Source of the DNA: JAXMAZ01 sp046350115
GTDB lineage: Bacteria; Planctomycetota; Planctomycetia; Gemmatales; Gemmataceae
Assembly: GCA_046350115.1 (NCBI GenBank)
Contig: JAXMAZ010000032.1
Coordinates: 28,421-92,420 of the forward strand
Reading direction: 5' to 3'
Length of the DNA stretch: 64,000 nucleotides
The notes under the pieces were generated by a model. That model did no database searches and was not told where the DNA came from. It saw only the letters and a list, made by a program, of their open reading frames with translations. A program made the translations under genes and the position numbers. Shown piece after piece: positions 15,448 through 23,810 of this stretch. Each line of letters opens with the position of its first letter. Within the stretch, counting starts at the first letter, position 1.

Positions 15448-16197
15448 CTACTTCTTCCGCTTCCTCTTCGCGGCGGCCAGCTTGGCGACGAACGCCGCGT
15501 GTTCGGGAGTGGCCAGCCCTTGCTGAAGGGTTTCGAGCGCCTTCCGCAAGTCGCTGGCGAGCAGGGCGGCGGTGTCCAGCCACAGCCCGGGGAAGGCGAC
15601 GCTCTGCAGCACCCCGTCGGCGGTCGGCTGGACCGGCTGGTAGCGGCCCCGCTTCAGGGCGAACAGGTGGAACTCCCGGTCGGCCGTCCGCCAGACCAAG
15701 TACTCTTGCACCCCGCCGGCTTGGTACGCCTCGTATTTCGGCCCCATGTCCCGCCGGACCGATGTGTTCGCGACCTCGACCAGCAGTTCGGGCGGGCCGT
15801 CCAAGTAATCCTTGCGGTTCGGGGCGCACTGGCCGCCATACTCCGGGCGGACGTACATCAGGGCGTCCGGCTCGGGCAAGGTGTTGCCCGACACGATGAC
15901 TGTGGTCGGCCCACAGGGGCGAACACCCGGGGTTTGAAGCATGTAGTTGAAGCACAGGCCTAGCACGTCCGATTGCGGGGTGCTATGTCCTTCGGCAGCG
16001 ATAGGCGGTATGCGATCCTCCGTCCCGTCCGGCCGCCGGCGAGCGTTGATGTACACCACCCCGTTGATGAGTTCCGCCCGGGCGACGCTCCGATCCGCCT
16101 CGTACCGGCGGAGGAACTCCCGGCCGGTCAGCCGGTCCCCGTCCCGCAGCGGGGGGACGACTTCCGGCTTCGTGACCCGGGCCACCGACTTGCCCAT
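15448..16197 (-). CDS. Uma2 family (DUF820) PD-(D/E)xK endonuclease-like protein, 249 aa
   Basis: The second Uma2 protein in the window, longer than the first. Core residues are complete: LPEPDALMYVRPE (Asp), PPELLVEVANTS (Glu), and GPKYEAYQAGGVQEYLVW (Lys, then the Tyr/Gly/Glu-Tyr signature). The C-terminus carries an extra helical tail ending in a poly-basic KRKRKK. Function is unknown. It lies downstream of the groES promoter region on the same strand and has its own ATG at 16197. Confidence 0.88.
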   Translation of the reverse strand: MGKSVARVTKPEVVPPLRDGDRLTGREFLRRYEADRSVARAELINGVVYINARRRPDGTEDRIPPIAAEGHSTPQSDVLGLCFNYMLQTPGVRPCGPTTVIVSGNTLPEPDALMYVRPEYGGQCAPNRKDYLDGPPELLVEVANTSVRRDMGPKYEAYQAGGVQEYLVWRTADREFHLFALKRGRYQPVQPTADGVLQSVAFPGLWLDTAALLASDLRKALETLQQGLATPEHAAFVAKLAAAKRKRKK

Positions 16198-16284
16198 GAC
16201 CGCACCTCCGTCCGGACGGCGACGTCCGGATCATACCACGTCCGCCGGCCGGCACCCATCCGGCTCGCCGGTGGGGTCTCCGTC

Positions 16285-16349
16285 TGGTGGGGCAGGCATT
16301 TCTGCCTGCCCGGGTCGGAGTCGGGCGGGCAGAAATGCCTGCCCCACCA
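16285..16349. repeat. Inverted repeat GGTGGGGCAGGCATTTCTG
   Basis: Arms 16285-16312 and 16322-16349 match at 27 of 28 positions around a 9-base loop. Each arm also contains the small hairpin GGCA-rich GCAGGCATTTCTGCCTGC. It lies 43 bases before the endonuclease III start. Confidence 0.88.
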
Positions 16350-16392
16350 ATCCCAAACCCGGGTACGGCTCGGCAGTTGCTACCGGTCGGCC

Positions 16393-17058
16393 ATGAGGAA
16401 GCGGCCGTTCGACATCGCCGAGGCGGTCCGGCTGTTGCGGGAGGCGGTCGAGCCGTACCCGAAGGCGGCCCTGTTCGAGCTGGCCGCCGACGGGCACGAC
16501 TCGGTGTTCGAGCTGCTGGTGGCGTGCGTCATCTCGATCCGCACCCGGGACGAGACGACGCTGCCCGTCGCCCGTCGGTTGTTCGCCGCCGCCCCGACCC
16601 CGGCCGCCGTCGCCGAGCTGTCGGTCGCCGAGATCGACCGACTCATCCGCGACTGCACCTTCCACGAGCCGAAGGCGGCGACCATCCGGGCCATCGCCGA
16701 AGGGACGGTGGCGGAGCACAGCGGGACGCTACCGTGTGACCCGGAGGTGTTGCAGGGGTTCCGCGGGGTCGGGCCGAAGTGTGCGAACCTGGCCGTCGGG
16801 GTCGCGTGTGGGCTGCCGGTGATCGGGGTGGACGTTCACGTCCATCGGGTGACGAACCGCTGGGGGTACGTCTCGGCGTCGACGCCGGAGAAGACGATGG
16901 CCGAGCTGCAGCGGGTGTTGCCGAAGGACTACTGGGTGGAGATCAACGCCCTGCTAGTGCCGTTCGGCAAGCACGTCTGCACCGGCGTCCGGCCGAAGTG
17001 CTCGACCTGCCCGCTGTTGGCGATGTGTCGGCAGGTGGAGGTGACGAGCCACCGGTGA
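16393..17058 (+). CDS. nth: Endonuclease III (DNA glycosylase/AP lyase), 221 aa
   Basis: A base-excision-repair enzyme that removes oxidised pyrimidines and nicks at abasic sites. The helix-hairpin-helix is FRGVGPKCANLAVG (containing the lyase Lys). The catalytic Asp follows in IGVDVHVHRVTNRWG. The C-terminal iron-sulfur loop is intact with spacing C-x6-C-x2-C-x5-C (CTGVRPKCSTCPLLAMC). Length is normal. ATG 16393 begins MRKRPFDIAEAVRLL. Confidence 0.95.
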   Translation: MRKRPFDIAEAVRLLREAVEPYPKAALFELAADGHDSVFELLVACVISIRTRDETTLPVARRLFAAAPTPAAVAELSVAEIDRLIRDCTFHEPKAATIRAIAEGTVAEHSGTLPCDPEVLQGFRGVGPKCANLAVGVACGLPVIGVDVHVHRVTNRWGYVSASTPEKTMAELQRVLPKDYWVEINALLVPFGKHVCTGVRPKCSTCPLLAMCRQVEVTSHR

Positions 17059-17070
17059 ATGGTTGGTTCT

Positions 17071-17132
17071 GGGGTAGGGTCCGCTGTGCGGACCGTGGGA
17101 GCGCCACCGGTCCGCACAGCGGACCCTACCCC
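17071..17132. repeat. Perfect 25-bp inverted repeat downstream of nth
   Basis: GGGGTAGGGTCCGCTGTGCG... (17071-17095) and its perfect reverse complement (17108-17132) with a 12-base loop. It sits between convergent nth and the small membrane protein gene and could act as a transcript-end hairpin, but has no T tract. Confidence 0.9.
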
Positions 17133-17165
17133 GAGCCAGTCCGCTACTCCGACTCGGGAACTTGT

Positions 17166-17477
17166 CTAGCCGACTAGCATCCACACCCCGGCCCCGGTGA
17201 ATACTAGCCCGGCGATGGCTATGATCGCGTATTCCAACAGGCCGTAACTCTTCTCGCGACCACTCGCTACGCGGTCCCGGTTCTCCCACCTCATCCAGAA
17301 CGGGCCACCGACCAACAGCCCAAGTCCACAGGCGACCACGAAGCCGGCCTGCAAGCGGGGATCCGCTTGGTCGAACTGCCCGCGCAGGCCTTGAGCCAGC
17401 ACGGCTTCCAACAGGAATAGGATCACCGCCCCGACGCCGGCCACGATGGCAAGCCACACCCGTCTCGTCTGACTCAC
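17166..17477 (-). CDS. Small membrane protein, three TM segments, 103 aa
   Basis: Three hydrophobic helices are visible: VWLAIVAGVGAVILFLLEAVL, AGFVVACGLGLLVGGPFW and YAIIAIAGLVFTGAGVWML. A basic loop (RWENRDRVASGREK) lies between helices 2 and 3. No family recognised. The start is GTG at 17477, supported by GGAG nine bases upstream. It sits between nth (convergent) and the thiolase gene (same strand, upstream). Confidence 0.6.
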   Translation of the reverse strand: MSQTRRVWLAIVAGVGAVILFLLEAVLAQGLRGQFDQADPRLQAGFVVACGLGLLVGGPFWMRWENRDRVASGREKSYGLLEYAIIAIAGLVFTGAGVWMLVG

Positions 17478-17504
17478 GGCGGGTCGCTCCGAAGGGATGT
17501 TCCG

Positions 17505-18686
17505 TTACACCCGCTCGACGACCATCGCCACCGCGTTCCCGCCGCCGAGGCACAGGCTAGCCAGCCCGTACCGGCCGCCTCGCTTGTGCAGGGCGTGGAC
17601 CAGCGTCGTCAGCACCCGCGCCCCGCTCGCCCCGATCGGGTGGCCCAGCGCCACCGCCCCGCCGTTCACGTTCACCTTCGCCTCGTCCAAGCCCAGCTCC
17701 TTGCCGCACGCCAGCATCTGGGCGGCGAACGCCTCGTTCAGCTCGAACAGGTCGATGTCCCCGAGCCGCAGCTTGGCCTTCTCCAGCACCATCCGCACAG
17801 CCGGCACCGGGGCGATGAAGATGTCCTTCGGGGCCACCCCGCTGGTGGCATACGCGACCACCCGGGCCAGCGGCTTGGCCCCGAGCCGGCCGGCCGCGTC
17901 CGCCGACGCCACCACCACCGCCGCCGCCCCGTCGCTCAGTTGGCTGGCGTTGCCGGCGGTCACGGTGCCGTCCGGCTTGAACGACGTGCGGAGCCTGGCC
18001 AGCCCCTCCGGGCTGCTGTCCGCCCGGATGCCCTCGTCCTTGGCCACCACAACAGGGGGCTTACGCCCCCCGCTCGCCAGTTCGACCGGCACCACCTCGG
18101 CCGCGAAGTCCCCCCGCTCCCACGCCGCCGCCGCACGCTTGTGACTCTGCACACTGAACCGGTCCTGGTCCGCCCGGGTGACGCCGCATTTCGTGGCGAT
18201 GTGCTCGGCGGCGTCCCCCATCCCCCAGTTCTCGAACGCGCACCACAGCCCGTCGTGCACGAGGGCATCGACCGCCTTCTGGTCGCCGTACTTGTACCCG
18301 GTGCGGACGTTCGGCAAGAGGAACGGCGCCCGGCTCATGCTCTCCATGCCGCCGGCCACGACGATGTTCGCGTCCCCGGCCTTGATGCTCTGGGCCGCCA
18401 GCATGACCGCCTTCAGACCGCTGCCGCACACCTTGTTGACCGTGTACGCGGCGATGGTGTCCGGCAGCCCGGCGAAGATCGCGGCTTGCCGGGCCGGCGC
18501 CTGCCCGACCCCGGCCTGCACCACGTTCCCCATCACCACCTCGTCCACCTGCTCCGGTTTCACCTCGGCCCGCTTGATCGCTTCCGCGATCGCAACAGCA
18601 CCAAGCCGCGGGGCCGGCAGGTCGGACAGCCCGCCGAGGAACTTGCCGATCGGGGTGCGGACGGCGGACAGGAGGAGCACGTCCAT
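17505..18686 (-). CDS. Acetyl-CoA acetyltransferase (thiolase), 393 aa
   Basis: A thiolase of the AtoB/PhaA class that condenses two acetyl-CoA to acetoacetyl-CoA or cleaves 3-ketoacyl-CoA. The acyl-accepting Cys is Cys87 in VNKVCGSGLKAV. The His is in GHPIGASGARV and the second Cys in LASLCLGGGNAVA. The start MDVLLLSAVRTPIGKF and length are typical. No other fatty-acid or polyhydroxybutyrate genes are adjacent, so its pathway (beta-oxidation, ketone bodies or storage polymer) is not shown here. Confidence 0.95.
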   Translation of the reverse strand: MDVLLLSAVRTPIGKFLGGLSDLPAPRLGAVAIAEAIKRAEVKPEQVDEVVMGNVVQAGVGQAPARQAAIFAGLPDTIAAYTVNKVCGSGLKAVMLAAQSIKAGDANIVVAGGMESMSRAPFLLPNVRTGYKYGDQKAVDALVHDGLWCAFENWGMGDAAEHIATKCGVTRADQDRFSVQSHKRAAAAWERGDFAAEVVPVELASGGRKPPVVVAKDEGIRADSSPEGLARLRTSFKPDGTVTAGNASQLSDGAAAVVVASADAAGRLGAKPLARVVAYATSGVAPKDIFIAPVPAVRMVLEKAKLRLGDIDLFELNEAFAAQMLACGKELGLDEAKVNVNGGAVALGHPIGASGARVLTTLVHALHKRGGRYGLASLCLGGGNAVAMVVERV

Positions 18687-18714
18687 AACGGAACCCGGGT
18701 GGGGAGGGTCGGTC

Positions 18715-18840
18715 GTTTAGCCGCGAGGCGGAGGCTCTGCGGAGCCGAGCGCGGGGACTGCGTCCCGAGTCGTCGGGCGCGAAGCCCCAGCGTGCGGTCC
18801 CCGCGCTCGGCTCCGCAGAGCCTCCGCCTCGCGGCTAAAC
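18715..18840. repeat. Perfect 44-bp inverted repeat
   Basis: Arms 18715-18758 and 18797-18840 are perfect reverse complements (left begins GTTTAGCCGCGAGGCGG), with a 38-base loop. The repeat occupies nearly the whole divergent space between the thiolase and ABC ATPase start codons and ends 19 bases before the ABC ATG. Confidence 0.95.
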
Positions 18841-18859
18841 GGTCCCTATCATTCTATCC

Positions 18860-19741
18860 ATGTCCGCCCCGCTGCTCGTCGCTGACCGGCTCACCAAGGA
18901 CTACGGCTCCTTCCGCGCGCTGGACGCCCTCGACCTGGCGGTGTCACCGGGCGAGGTGGTCGGGCTGCTCGGGCCGAACGGGTCCGGCAAGACCACCGCC
19001 CTGCGGCTCGCCCTCGGGTTCCTGCGGCCAACCAGCGGCCGGGTGACGCTCGGCGGGTGCGACTGCTGGTCCCAGAGCGTCGAGGCGCGGAAGCAGGTCG
19101 CGTACCTGCCGGGCGAGCTGCGGCTGTACGACACCATGACCGGCCGGCAACTGGTCCGCTTCCTGGGCAAGCTCCGCGGCGACGAGCCGGGGCCGGAAGT
19201 CGACGCGCTGGCGAAGAAGCTGGACATCGACCCGGACCGGCCGCTCACGCAGATGTCCAGCGGGATGAAGCGGAAGGTGGCACTGCTCACGGTGCTGCTG
19301 CCGCGGGTGCCGCTCATCATCCTGGACGAGCCGACCAACACCCTCGACCCGACCATGCGGGACGAGCTGTTGGACCAGATCCACCAGGCGAAGGCGGCCG
19401 GCAAGGCGGTGCTGTTCTCGTCGCACGTGCTGCAAGAGGTGGAAGCGGTCTGCGACCGGGTGGCGATCCTCCGCCGCGGGAAGCTGGTTCACCTGCAGGA
19501 CATGGCCGAGCTGCGGGAGGGGCGGCACGTCACCGCCCGGCTGGTGGACGGGGCGCCGGGGGTCGGGCCGGACGACCAGCCGCTGCCGCCGGAGGCGACA
19601 GCCGACGGCCGGCTCGACCTGGAGTACCGCGGCCCGGTGCCGGAGCTGCTGCGGTGGCTGGCTCAGTTGCGGACCGACGACGTGCGGGTCGAGCCGCTCG
19701 GACTGGGCCGCATCTACCGACGGTTCCACATGGGGGCGTAG
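18860..19741 (+). CDS. ABC transporter ATP-binding protein, orphan, 293 aa
   Basis: A single ABC nucleotide-binding domain. The Walker A is GPNGSGKT (residues 38-45), the signature MSSGMKRKVAL, the Walker B LIILDEPTNTLD and the switch His is in SSHVLQEVE. The C-terminal extension (about 225-293) is of the kind seen in the ABC-2/CcmA group of exporter ATPases. No permease gene is next to it, so the transported substrate is unknown. No Shine-Dalgarno is visible before ATG 18860. The stop codon TAG (19739-19741) lies within the GTAGGGCGG end of the next repeat. Confidence 0.9.
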   Translation: MSAPLLVADRLTKDYGSFRALDALDLAVSPGEVVGLLGPNGSGKTTALRLALGFLRPTSGRVTLGGCDCWSQSVEARKQVAYLPGELRLYDTMTGRQLVRFLGKLRGDEPGPEVDALAKKLDIDPDRPLTQMSSGMKRKVALLTVLLPRVPLIILDEPTNTLDPTMRDELLDQIHQAKAAGKAVLFSSHVLQEVEAVCDRVAILRRGKLVHLQDMAELREGRHVTARLVDGAPGVGPDDQPLPPEATADGRLDLEYRGPVPELLRWLAQLRTDDVRVEPLGLGRIYRRFHMGA

Positions 19742-19830
19742 GGCGGTGCCGAGGCTTTGCGAGGCCCGCCGGAGTGGCAACCGGCACGCCCCAAGACGGC
19801 GGTCCTCACAAAGCCTCGGCACCGCCCTAC
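19738..19830. repeat. Inverted repeat GTAGGGCGGTGCCGAG family, copy A
   Basis: Left GTAGGGCGGTGCCGAGGC... (19738-19766) pairs with a right arm ending CTCGGCACCGCCCTAC (19801-19830), with a small bulge and a 34-base loop. It supplies the stop codon of the ABC gene and separates it from the convergent GGDEF gene. Confidence 0.9.
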
Positions 19831-19842
19831 GAAAATCCGCCG

Positions 19843-20823
19843 TCACGCCCCGGCGGTGGCCGGGGTGCGGGCGGCCGGGAACCCGAGCCGGGCCGACCGC
19901 CGCTCCCGCTTGGCCGCGTACATCCGCAGGTCGGCCGTCGCCAGCAGTTGGTCCAGCACGGTCGGCTCGAACCGGTTCGAGGTGGCCGTGCCGGCGCTCA
20001 GGGCCAGCTCGTACGGCCGGCGGCCGGCGGCGTTGAACCGGCTCACCTTCTCCTCCAGCCGGGCGACCAGCCGGTCGGCCGCGGCCGCGTCCGCCCCGAC
20101 CGCCAACACGGCGAACTCGTCCCCGCCCAGCCGGGCGATCAGGTCGTCCAGCCGGAACACCTCGCGGATCACCCCGGCGGTGTCGGTCAACAGCTCGTCC
20201 CCGGCCGCGTGCCCGTAGGTGTCGTTCACCCCCTTCAGCCCGTCCACGTCGACCAGCACGGCGCTGACCGGCACCCCGGCGGCGTCCGCCCCGGCCACCC
20301 GCGCCCGGCCGACGGCGAACAGCCCGCGGCGGTTGGCCAGCCCGGTCAGCGGGTCGCGGACGGCCGCCGCCCGCTCCTCGGTCAGCAGCCGCTCCCGGTC
20401 CACCGCCGTCCGCACCGCCTGGGCCAGCCGCCGGCCGCACGCCTCCCCGTCGAGCAGGTAGTCCTGCGCCCCGGCCCGGACCGCCCGGACGGCCGCCGGC
20501 TCGTCGGCCGGGTCGGCGAGGATGACTACGGCCAGCTCGGGGTGGGCGGTCTTGAACCGCAGGTACCCGTCCAGCCCGCCGGCGTCCGGCAGCCGGAGGT
20601 CGATCAGGGCGGCGTCACACCCCCCGCGGGCGGCGGCGACCGCGTCCCGCAGGGTGTGGACACAGACCGGCGGCGCGAACGCGTCCGGGCGGCTGGCGAC
20701 GAGCCGGCGGAGCCGGTCGGCTTCGGCCGACCGCCGTGCGGCGAGAAGGGGGCGGAGAGGGGCGAACATCAAAGCGATCTCGGCCGGCCAGTTTGGGCGG
20801 AACGGCTCAACCGCAGGTGACAC
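19843..20823 (-). CDS. Receiver-like domain plus GGDEF diguanylate cyclase, 326 aa
   Basis: The C-terminal GGDEF domain is intact: DPLTGLANRRGL, the metal/substrate region DVDGLKGVNDTYGH, and the active-site GGDEF at residues 233-237. RLDD (224-227), five residues before it, fits the RxxD product-inhibition site. So c-di-GMP synthesis with feedback control is expected. The N-terminal half resembles a receiver domain: Asp75 in ALIDLRLPD aligns with the phospho-acceptor. However, the paired acidic residues near strand 1 and the conserved Lys after strand 5 are missing, so it may not be phosphorylated. GTG 20823 is used; ATG 20769 (MFAPLRPLL) is an equally plausible start. Confidence 0.87.
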   Translation of the reverse strand: MSPAVEPFRPNWPAEIALMFAPLRPLLAARRSAEADRLRRLVASRPDAFAPPVCVHTLRDAVAAARGGCDAALIDLRLPDAGGLDGYLRFKTAHPELAVVILADPADEPAAVRAVRAGAQDYLLDGEACGRRLAQAVRTAVDRERLLTEERAAAVRDPLTGLANRRGLFAVGRARVAGADAAGVPVSAVLVDVDGLKGVNDTYGHAAGDELLTDTAGVIREVFRLDDLIARLGGDEFAVLAVGADAAAADRLVARLEEKVSRFNAAGRRPYELALSAGTATSNRFEPTVLDQLLATADLRMYAAKRERRSARLGFPAARTPATAGA

Positions 20824-20858
20824 CGGAAAACTCTAGCACATGGAGAAACCGCACGAGT

Positions 20859-20878
20859 TAATCCGGTCCCGCGGATTA
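20859..20878. promoter_or_regulatory. Short dyad TAATCCG-N6-CGGATTA between divergent genes
   Basis: A 7-bp perfect dyad in the unusually AT-rich stretch between the divergent GGDEF gene and the Pro-rich protein gene, followed by GATAATTTTC. The position suits an operator or promoter-proximal hairpin. No factor can be named. Confidence 0.3.
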
Positions 20879-21045
20879 GATAATTTTCAACGCCATCTTT
20901 CTGACGCGGGCGGATTTCTCACGCCCGGGTTGCAGTTCGGCCGCCGCCGGGGGTGGGGAAGTCGGCGCTGACACGGTGGACCGGGGGTGTTATGGTCCGC
21001 GCCCTCGCCGGCGGCCCCCGCCGGGCGACCCCCGGAGATGTGGAC

Positions 21046-22077
21046 ATGACTCGTACCCGTTGGAAGCTGGCCGCCGGGGCGCTGACCCTGTCGCTGGGCG
21101 GGCTGGCGGCGGTGGCCGACGGCCCGGTGAACCTGGGCACGGCCGGGTGCCGGGCGGCCCCGCCGGTCGTCCCGGTGGCGTTCCAACAGCCGGCCCCGCT
21201 GCCGATGCCGGCGGTCAAGGTCGGGCTGGAGCCGCCGGTCGCCGTCGCCCCGCCGGCGCCGGCCGACGTGCCGCAGGCGGTCCCGCCGGTCGTCCCCACC
21301 CCGCTCACCCTCCCGCCGGCCAGCCCGGCCCCGGCCGTGCCGGCCCCGGCCGTGCCGGCTACGGTCATCGAGCTGCCGCTCATCTCGGCCCCGCCGGGAG
21401 CCCGGCCGATGCCGGTGGTCCAGGCGAGCGGCCCGGAACTGGCCCCGATGCCCCGGCCGGCCGGCGGCTGGCCGCGGACGGAACTGACGTACCGGCAGCC
21501 GTTGGGAATCGGGGCCACGCAGGCGACCCCAACCCCGGTCGTTCAGGGGTTCGTACTCGAAACCGGGGCGGTCGCGGCAGCCCCGGCGCCGACGGCTAAC
21601 CCGATGCCGGTGGCCAACCCGACTCCGACCCCGGCCGTCGCCCGGGCGCCGGAGCCGCAAGCGATCCCAATTCAGCCGCAACCGACGCCGGCCCCGACCG
21701 CTACGCCCGCCGCCGAGAAGAAGCTTCGGGTGGTGCTGCACATGAGCGACGACCGGCCGCGGTTCATCGTCCAGGACGGGGACGAGACGTACCTGCGGGT
21801 GGTGTGCGACGGGGTGGAGGTGAAGTCCCCGTCCGACCGCGGGGAGATGATGTCGGTGCTGAAGGCGACCGGCAAGGTGGCGTTCGTCACCCCCGGCGGG
21901 GACGGCACCTGCGACGAACTCACTGTGGTGCCCGGCACCGGCCAGGTGACGGTCAGCGGGAAGGTCAGCTTCAAGTACAACTGGGGCAAGTTGGAGACGA
22001 CCGTCACCGGCGAGCGGATGACCTTCCGCCTCGGCGCCGCCGCCGCCCCGGTGATGAGCACGTCGTACCGGAAGTAA
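21046..22077 (+). CDS. Secreted Pro/Ala-rich protein with possible OstA-like C-terminal domain, 343 aa
   Basis: A signal peptide (MTRTRWKLAAGALTLSLGGLAAVADG) is followed by about 180 residues of Pro/Ala/Val-rich, low-complexity linker. It ends in a folded domain (about 225-335) with repeated beta strands: RFIVQDGDETYLRVVCDGVEV, TGKVAFVT, GQVTVSGKVSFKY, TTVTGERMTFRLG. The repeated gain-of-turn pattern (TGxVxVxGxV, GERMTF) resembles LptA/OstA-type beta-jellyroll sequences, so an envelope role is possible; this is inference. ATG 21046 follows GGAG. The protein is followed by an inverted repeat and a convergent glycosyltransferase gene. Confidence 0.65.
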   Translation: MTRTRWKLAAGALTLSLGGLAAVADGPVNLGTAGCRAAPPVVPVAFQQPAPLPMPAVKVGLEPPVAVAPPAPADVPQAVPPVVPTPLTLPPASPAPAVPAPAVPATVIELPLISAPPGARPMPVVQASGPELAPMPRPAGGWPRTELTYRQPLGIGATQATPTPVVQGFVLETGAVAAAPAPTANPMPVANPTPTPAVARAPEPQAIPIQPQPTPAPTATPAAEKKLRVVLHMSDDRPRFIVQDGDETYLRVVCDGVEVKSPSDRGEMMSVLKATGKVAFVTPGGDGTCDELTVVPGTGQVTVSGKVSFKYNWGKLETTVTGERMTFRLGAAAAPVMSTSYRK

Positions 22078-22081
22078 TTAT

Positions 22082-22173
22082 GTAGGGCGGTGCCGAGGCT
22101 CTGCGAGGCCCGCCGAACCGGCAACGAGCGGTTGCCGGTTCGGCGGGCTCGCAGAGCCTCGGCACCGCCCTAC
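22082..22173. repeat. Inverted repeat GTAGGGCGGTGCCGAG family, copy B
   Basis: The 44-base left arm (22082-22125) and 43-base right arm (22131-22173) differ by one indel; the loop is GAGCG. The right end CCCTAC overlaps and supplies the TAG stop of the leftward glycosyltransferase gene (22170-22172). Confidence 0.92.
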
Positions 22174-23372
22174 GCCAAACCGATCTCCCGATACACCGCC
22201 GCCAACTCGCCGCCGAACCGGGCCGGTGTGAACCGCCCGCCGGCCGACCCCCGGGCCGCCGACCCGAGCCGCGCCCGCAGCGCCGCATCCGTCGCCAGTC
22301 GGCCGATCGCACCGGCCAGCGCCGCCGGGTCGTTCGGCCGCACGCCGACCGCGTCTACGCCGTCGGCGAACAGCTCCGTCACCCCGCCGGCTGTCGTCGC
22401 GATCACCGCCCGCCCGCAGCTCATCGCCTCGGCCACGGTCCGGCCGAACGGCTCCGGCCGGGTGCTGGCGTGAACCACCACGTCTAGCGCCCGGTACACC
22501 GCCGCCGGACCCGGCTGAAACGGCACGAACCCGACCCGTCCGGCCAGCCCGAGCGCCTTCGCCCGCTGTACCAGTTCGTCACGTGTGAACTGCGAACCGG
22601 CCGACTGATAGATCGGCCCGCCGACGACATATCCCCGCACCGATACCCCCGCCGGCAAACGGGCGAGCGCTTCCAGGAACACGTCCTGCCCTTTCCACCG
22701 GGCGTAAGTGGCGACCAGTCCGACCCGCACCGCTCCCGGCTCGGGCGGCGACAGCCCAGCCCACTCGTCTAACGGGGCGTCGGTCGGACCGGGGTGGAAC
22801 TGCTCCGGATCGACGGCGTTCAGGATGGGGACGACCGGCACCCGGCCGAGCACCCGCCGGGCGTCGGCGGCGACGGCATGGCTGTTGGCGATGACCGCCC
22901 GCACCCGCGGGGCCAGCCACCGGGCGGCCGCCCGGACAACGGGCCGGCCGCCCAGGAAGTCGCGGACGTGCCACACCACCGGCACCCCGGCCGGGGCGGC
23001 GAGAACGGAGAGAACGTGCGTCTTGATGCCGTTCGAGTGGACCAGAGTGGGCTGCAACGTGGCGAGCGTTCGCCGCAGGTGTCGGAGGTAACGGACCGCG
23101 GGGGGGCCGGCGGCCAGCAGGTCCAGGGTCGCCGGCCGGCCGCCGCTGTCCCCGAGCCGCCGCACCTCGGCCGGCAGCGGGATGACATGAACGCTCGCCC
23201 CGGCCGCTTCCAGCAGCGGGCGGACGGGGCCGTCCTCGCCGAGGAGGACGTGTCGGACAGCGAGCGGGAAGTGGTCGCCGACCGCCCGCACCACCTCGAC
23301 CAGCCCCCGCTCCCCGCCGCCGAGTTGGCCGGCCGGGTTCAGGAAGACGACGCGGGCGGGCCGGGGGGTCAA
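22170..23372 (-). CDS. Glycosyltransferase, GT4/GT1-like (GT-B fold), 400 aa
   Basis: A retaining GT-B glycosyltransferase. The N-terminal acceptor domain begins VVFLNPAGQLGGGERGL, with the glycine-rich loop after strand 1. The C-terminal nucleotide-sugar domain has VATYARWKGQDVFLEAL and the donor-binding RPEPFGRTVAEAMSCGRAVIATTAGG (E-x7-E type motif). The last gene of the leftward operon nusG-like / GT / asnB / GT. The start is uncertain: TTG 23372 begins the conserved region. The frame stays open upstream through the repeat array, but those residues are translated repeat. Confidence 0.85.
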   Translation of the reverse strand: MTPRPARVVFLNPAGQLGGGERGLVEVVRAVGDHFPLAVRHVLLGEDGPVRPLLEAAGASVHVIPLPAEVRRLGDSGGRPATLDLLAAGPPAVRYLRHLRRTLATLQPTLVHSNGIKTHVLSVLAAPAGVPVVWHVRDFLGGRPVVRAAARWLAPRVRAVIANSHAVAADARRVLGRVPVVPILNAVDPEQFHPGPTDAPLDEWAGLSPPEPGAVRVGLVATYARWKGQDVFLEALARLPAGVSVRGYVVGGPIYQSAGSQFTRDELVQRAKALGLAGRVGFVPFQPGPAAVYRALDVVVHASTRPEPFGRTVAEAMSCGRAVIATTAGGVTELFADGVDAVGVRPNDPAALAGAIGRLATDAALRARLGSAARGSAGGRFTPARFGGELAAVYREIGLA

Positions 23373-23803
23373 CCTAACCCCCCGTCCCCCTTCCCTAAGA
23401 GGGAAGGGGGAGCAAGCGGGCTGAGCGTCACGGCGGTGGGTCCGGGTTTGGATGGGGCGATGGCGTCGAAACCTAACCCCCCGGCCCCCTTCCCTCTTAG
23501 GGAAGGGGGAGCAAGTGGGGCGCGAGTTCGGACCGTGGCATCGGTCGCGGACGGGACGGGGTATCAAAACCTACCCCCGGCCCCTTCCCTAAGAGGGAAG
23601 GGGGAGCAAGTGGGGCACTCACACCGCCCGATAGCCCAGCCCCATGCCCGGACGAGTACGCCGCTCGCTCCCCCTTCCCTCTTAGGGAAGGGGGCCGGGG
23701 GTTAGGTTGCGGAACCCGCACCCGTCCGTGATTGGAACCAGTACCCGGACCTGCTTGCCCCTTGCTCCCCCTTCCCTCTTAGGGAAGGGGGCCAGGGGTA
23801 GTT
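23373..23803. repeat. Array of five hairpin units spaced about 95 bp (GGGAAGGGGG family)
   Basis: This 438-base gap holds no gene. Five units begin near 23373, 23471, 23570, 23663 and 23757. Each has a core hairpin CCCCTTCCCT-loop-AGGGAAGGGG, with CCTAACCCCC-type sequence on one side and GGGGGAGCAAG on the other. Units 1-3 are direct and 4-5 inverted. The four-base loop (TAAG or CTTA) is inverted in unit 2 relative to its flanks. Spacers of about 50 bases are unique. Confidence 0.9.
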
Positions 23804-23810
23804 GCCCCCC

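Noticed and set aside
23373..23803. CRISPR array
   Set aside because: Units are hairpins in mixed orientation with variable edges, spacing is ~95 bp with imperfect units, and no cas genes are present.
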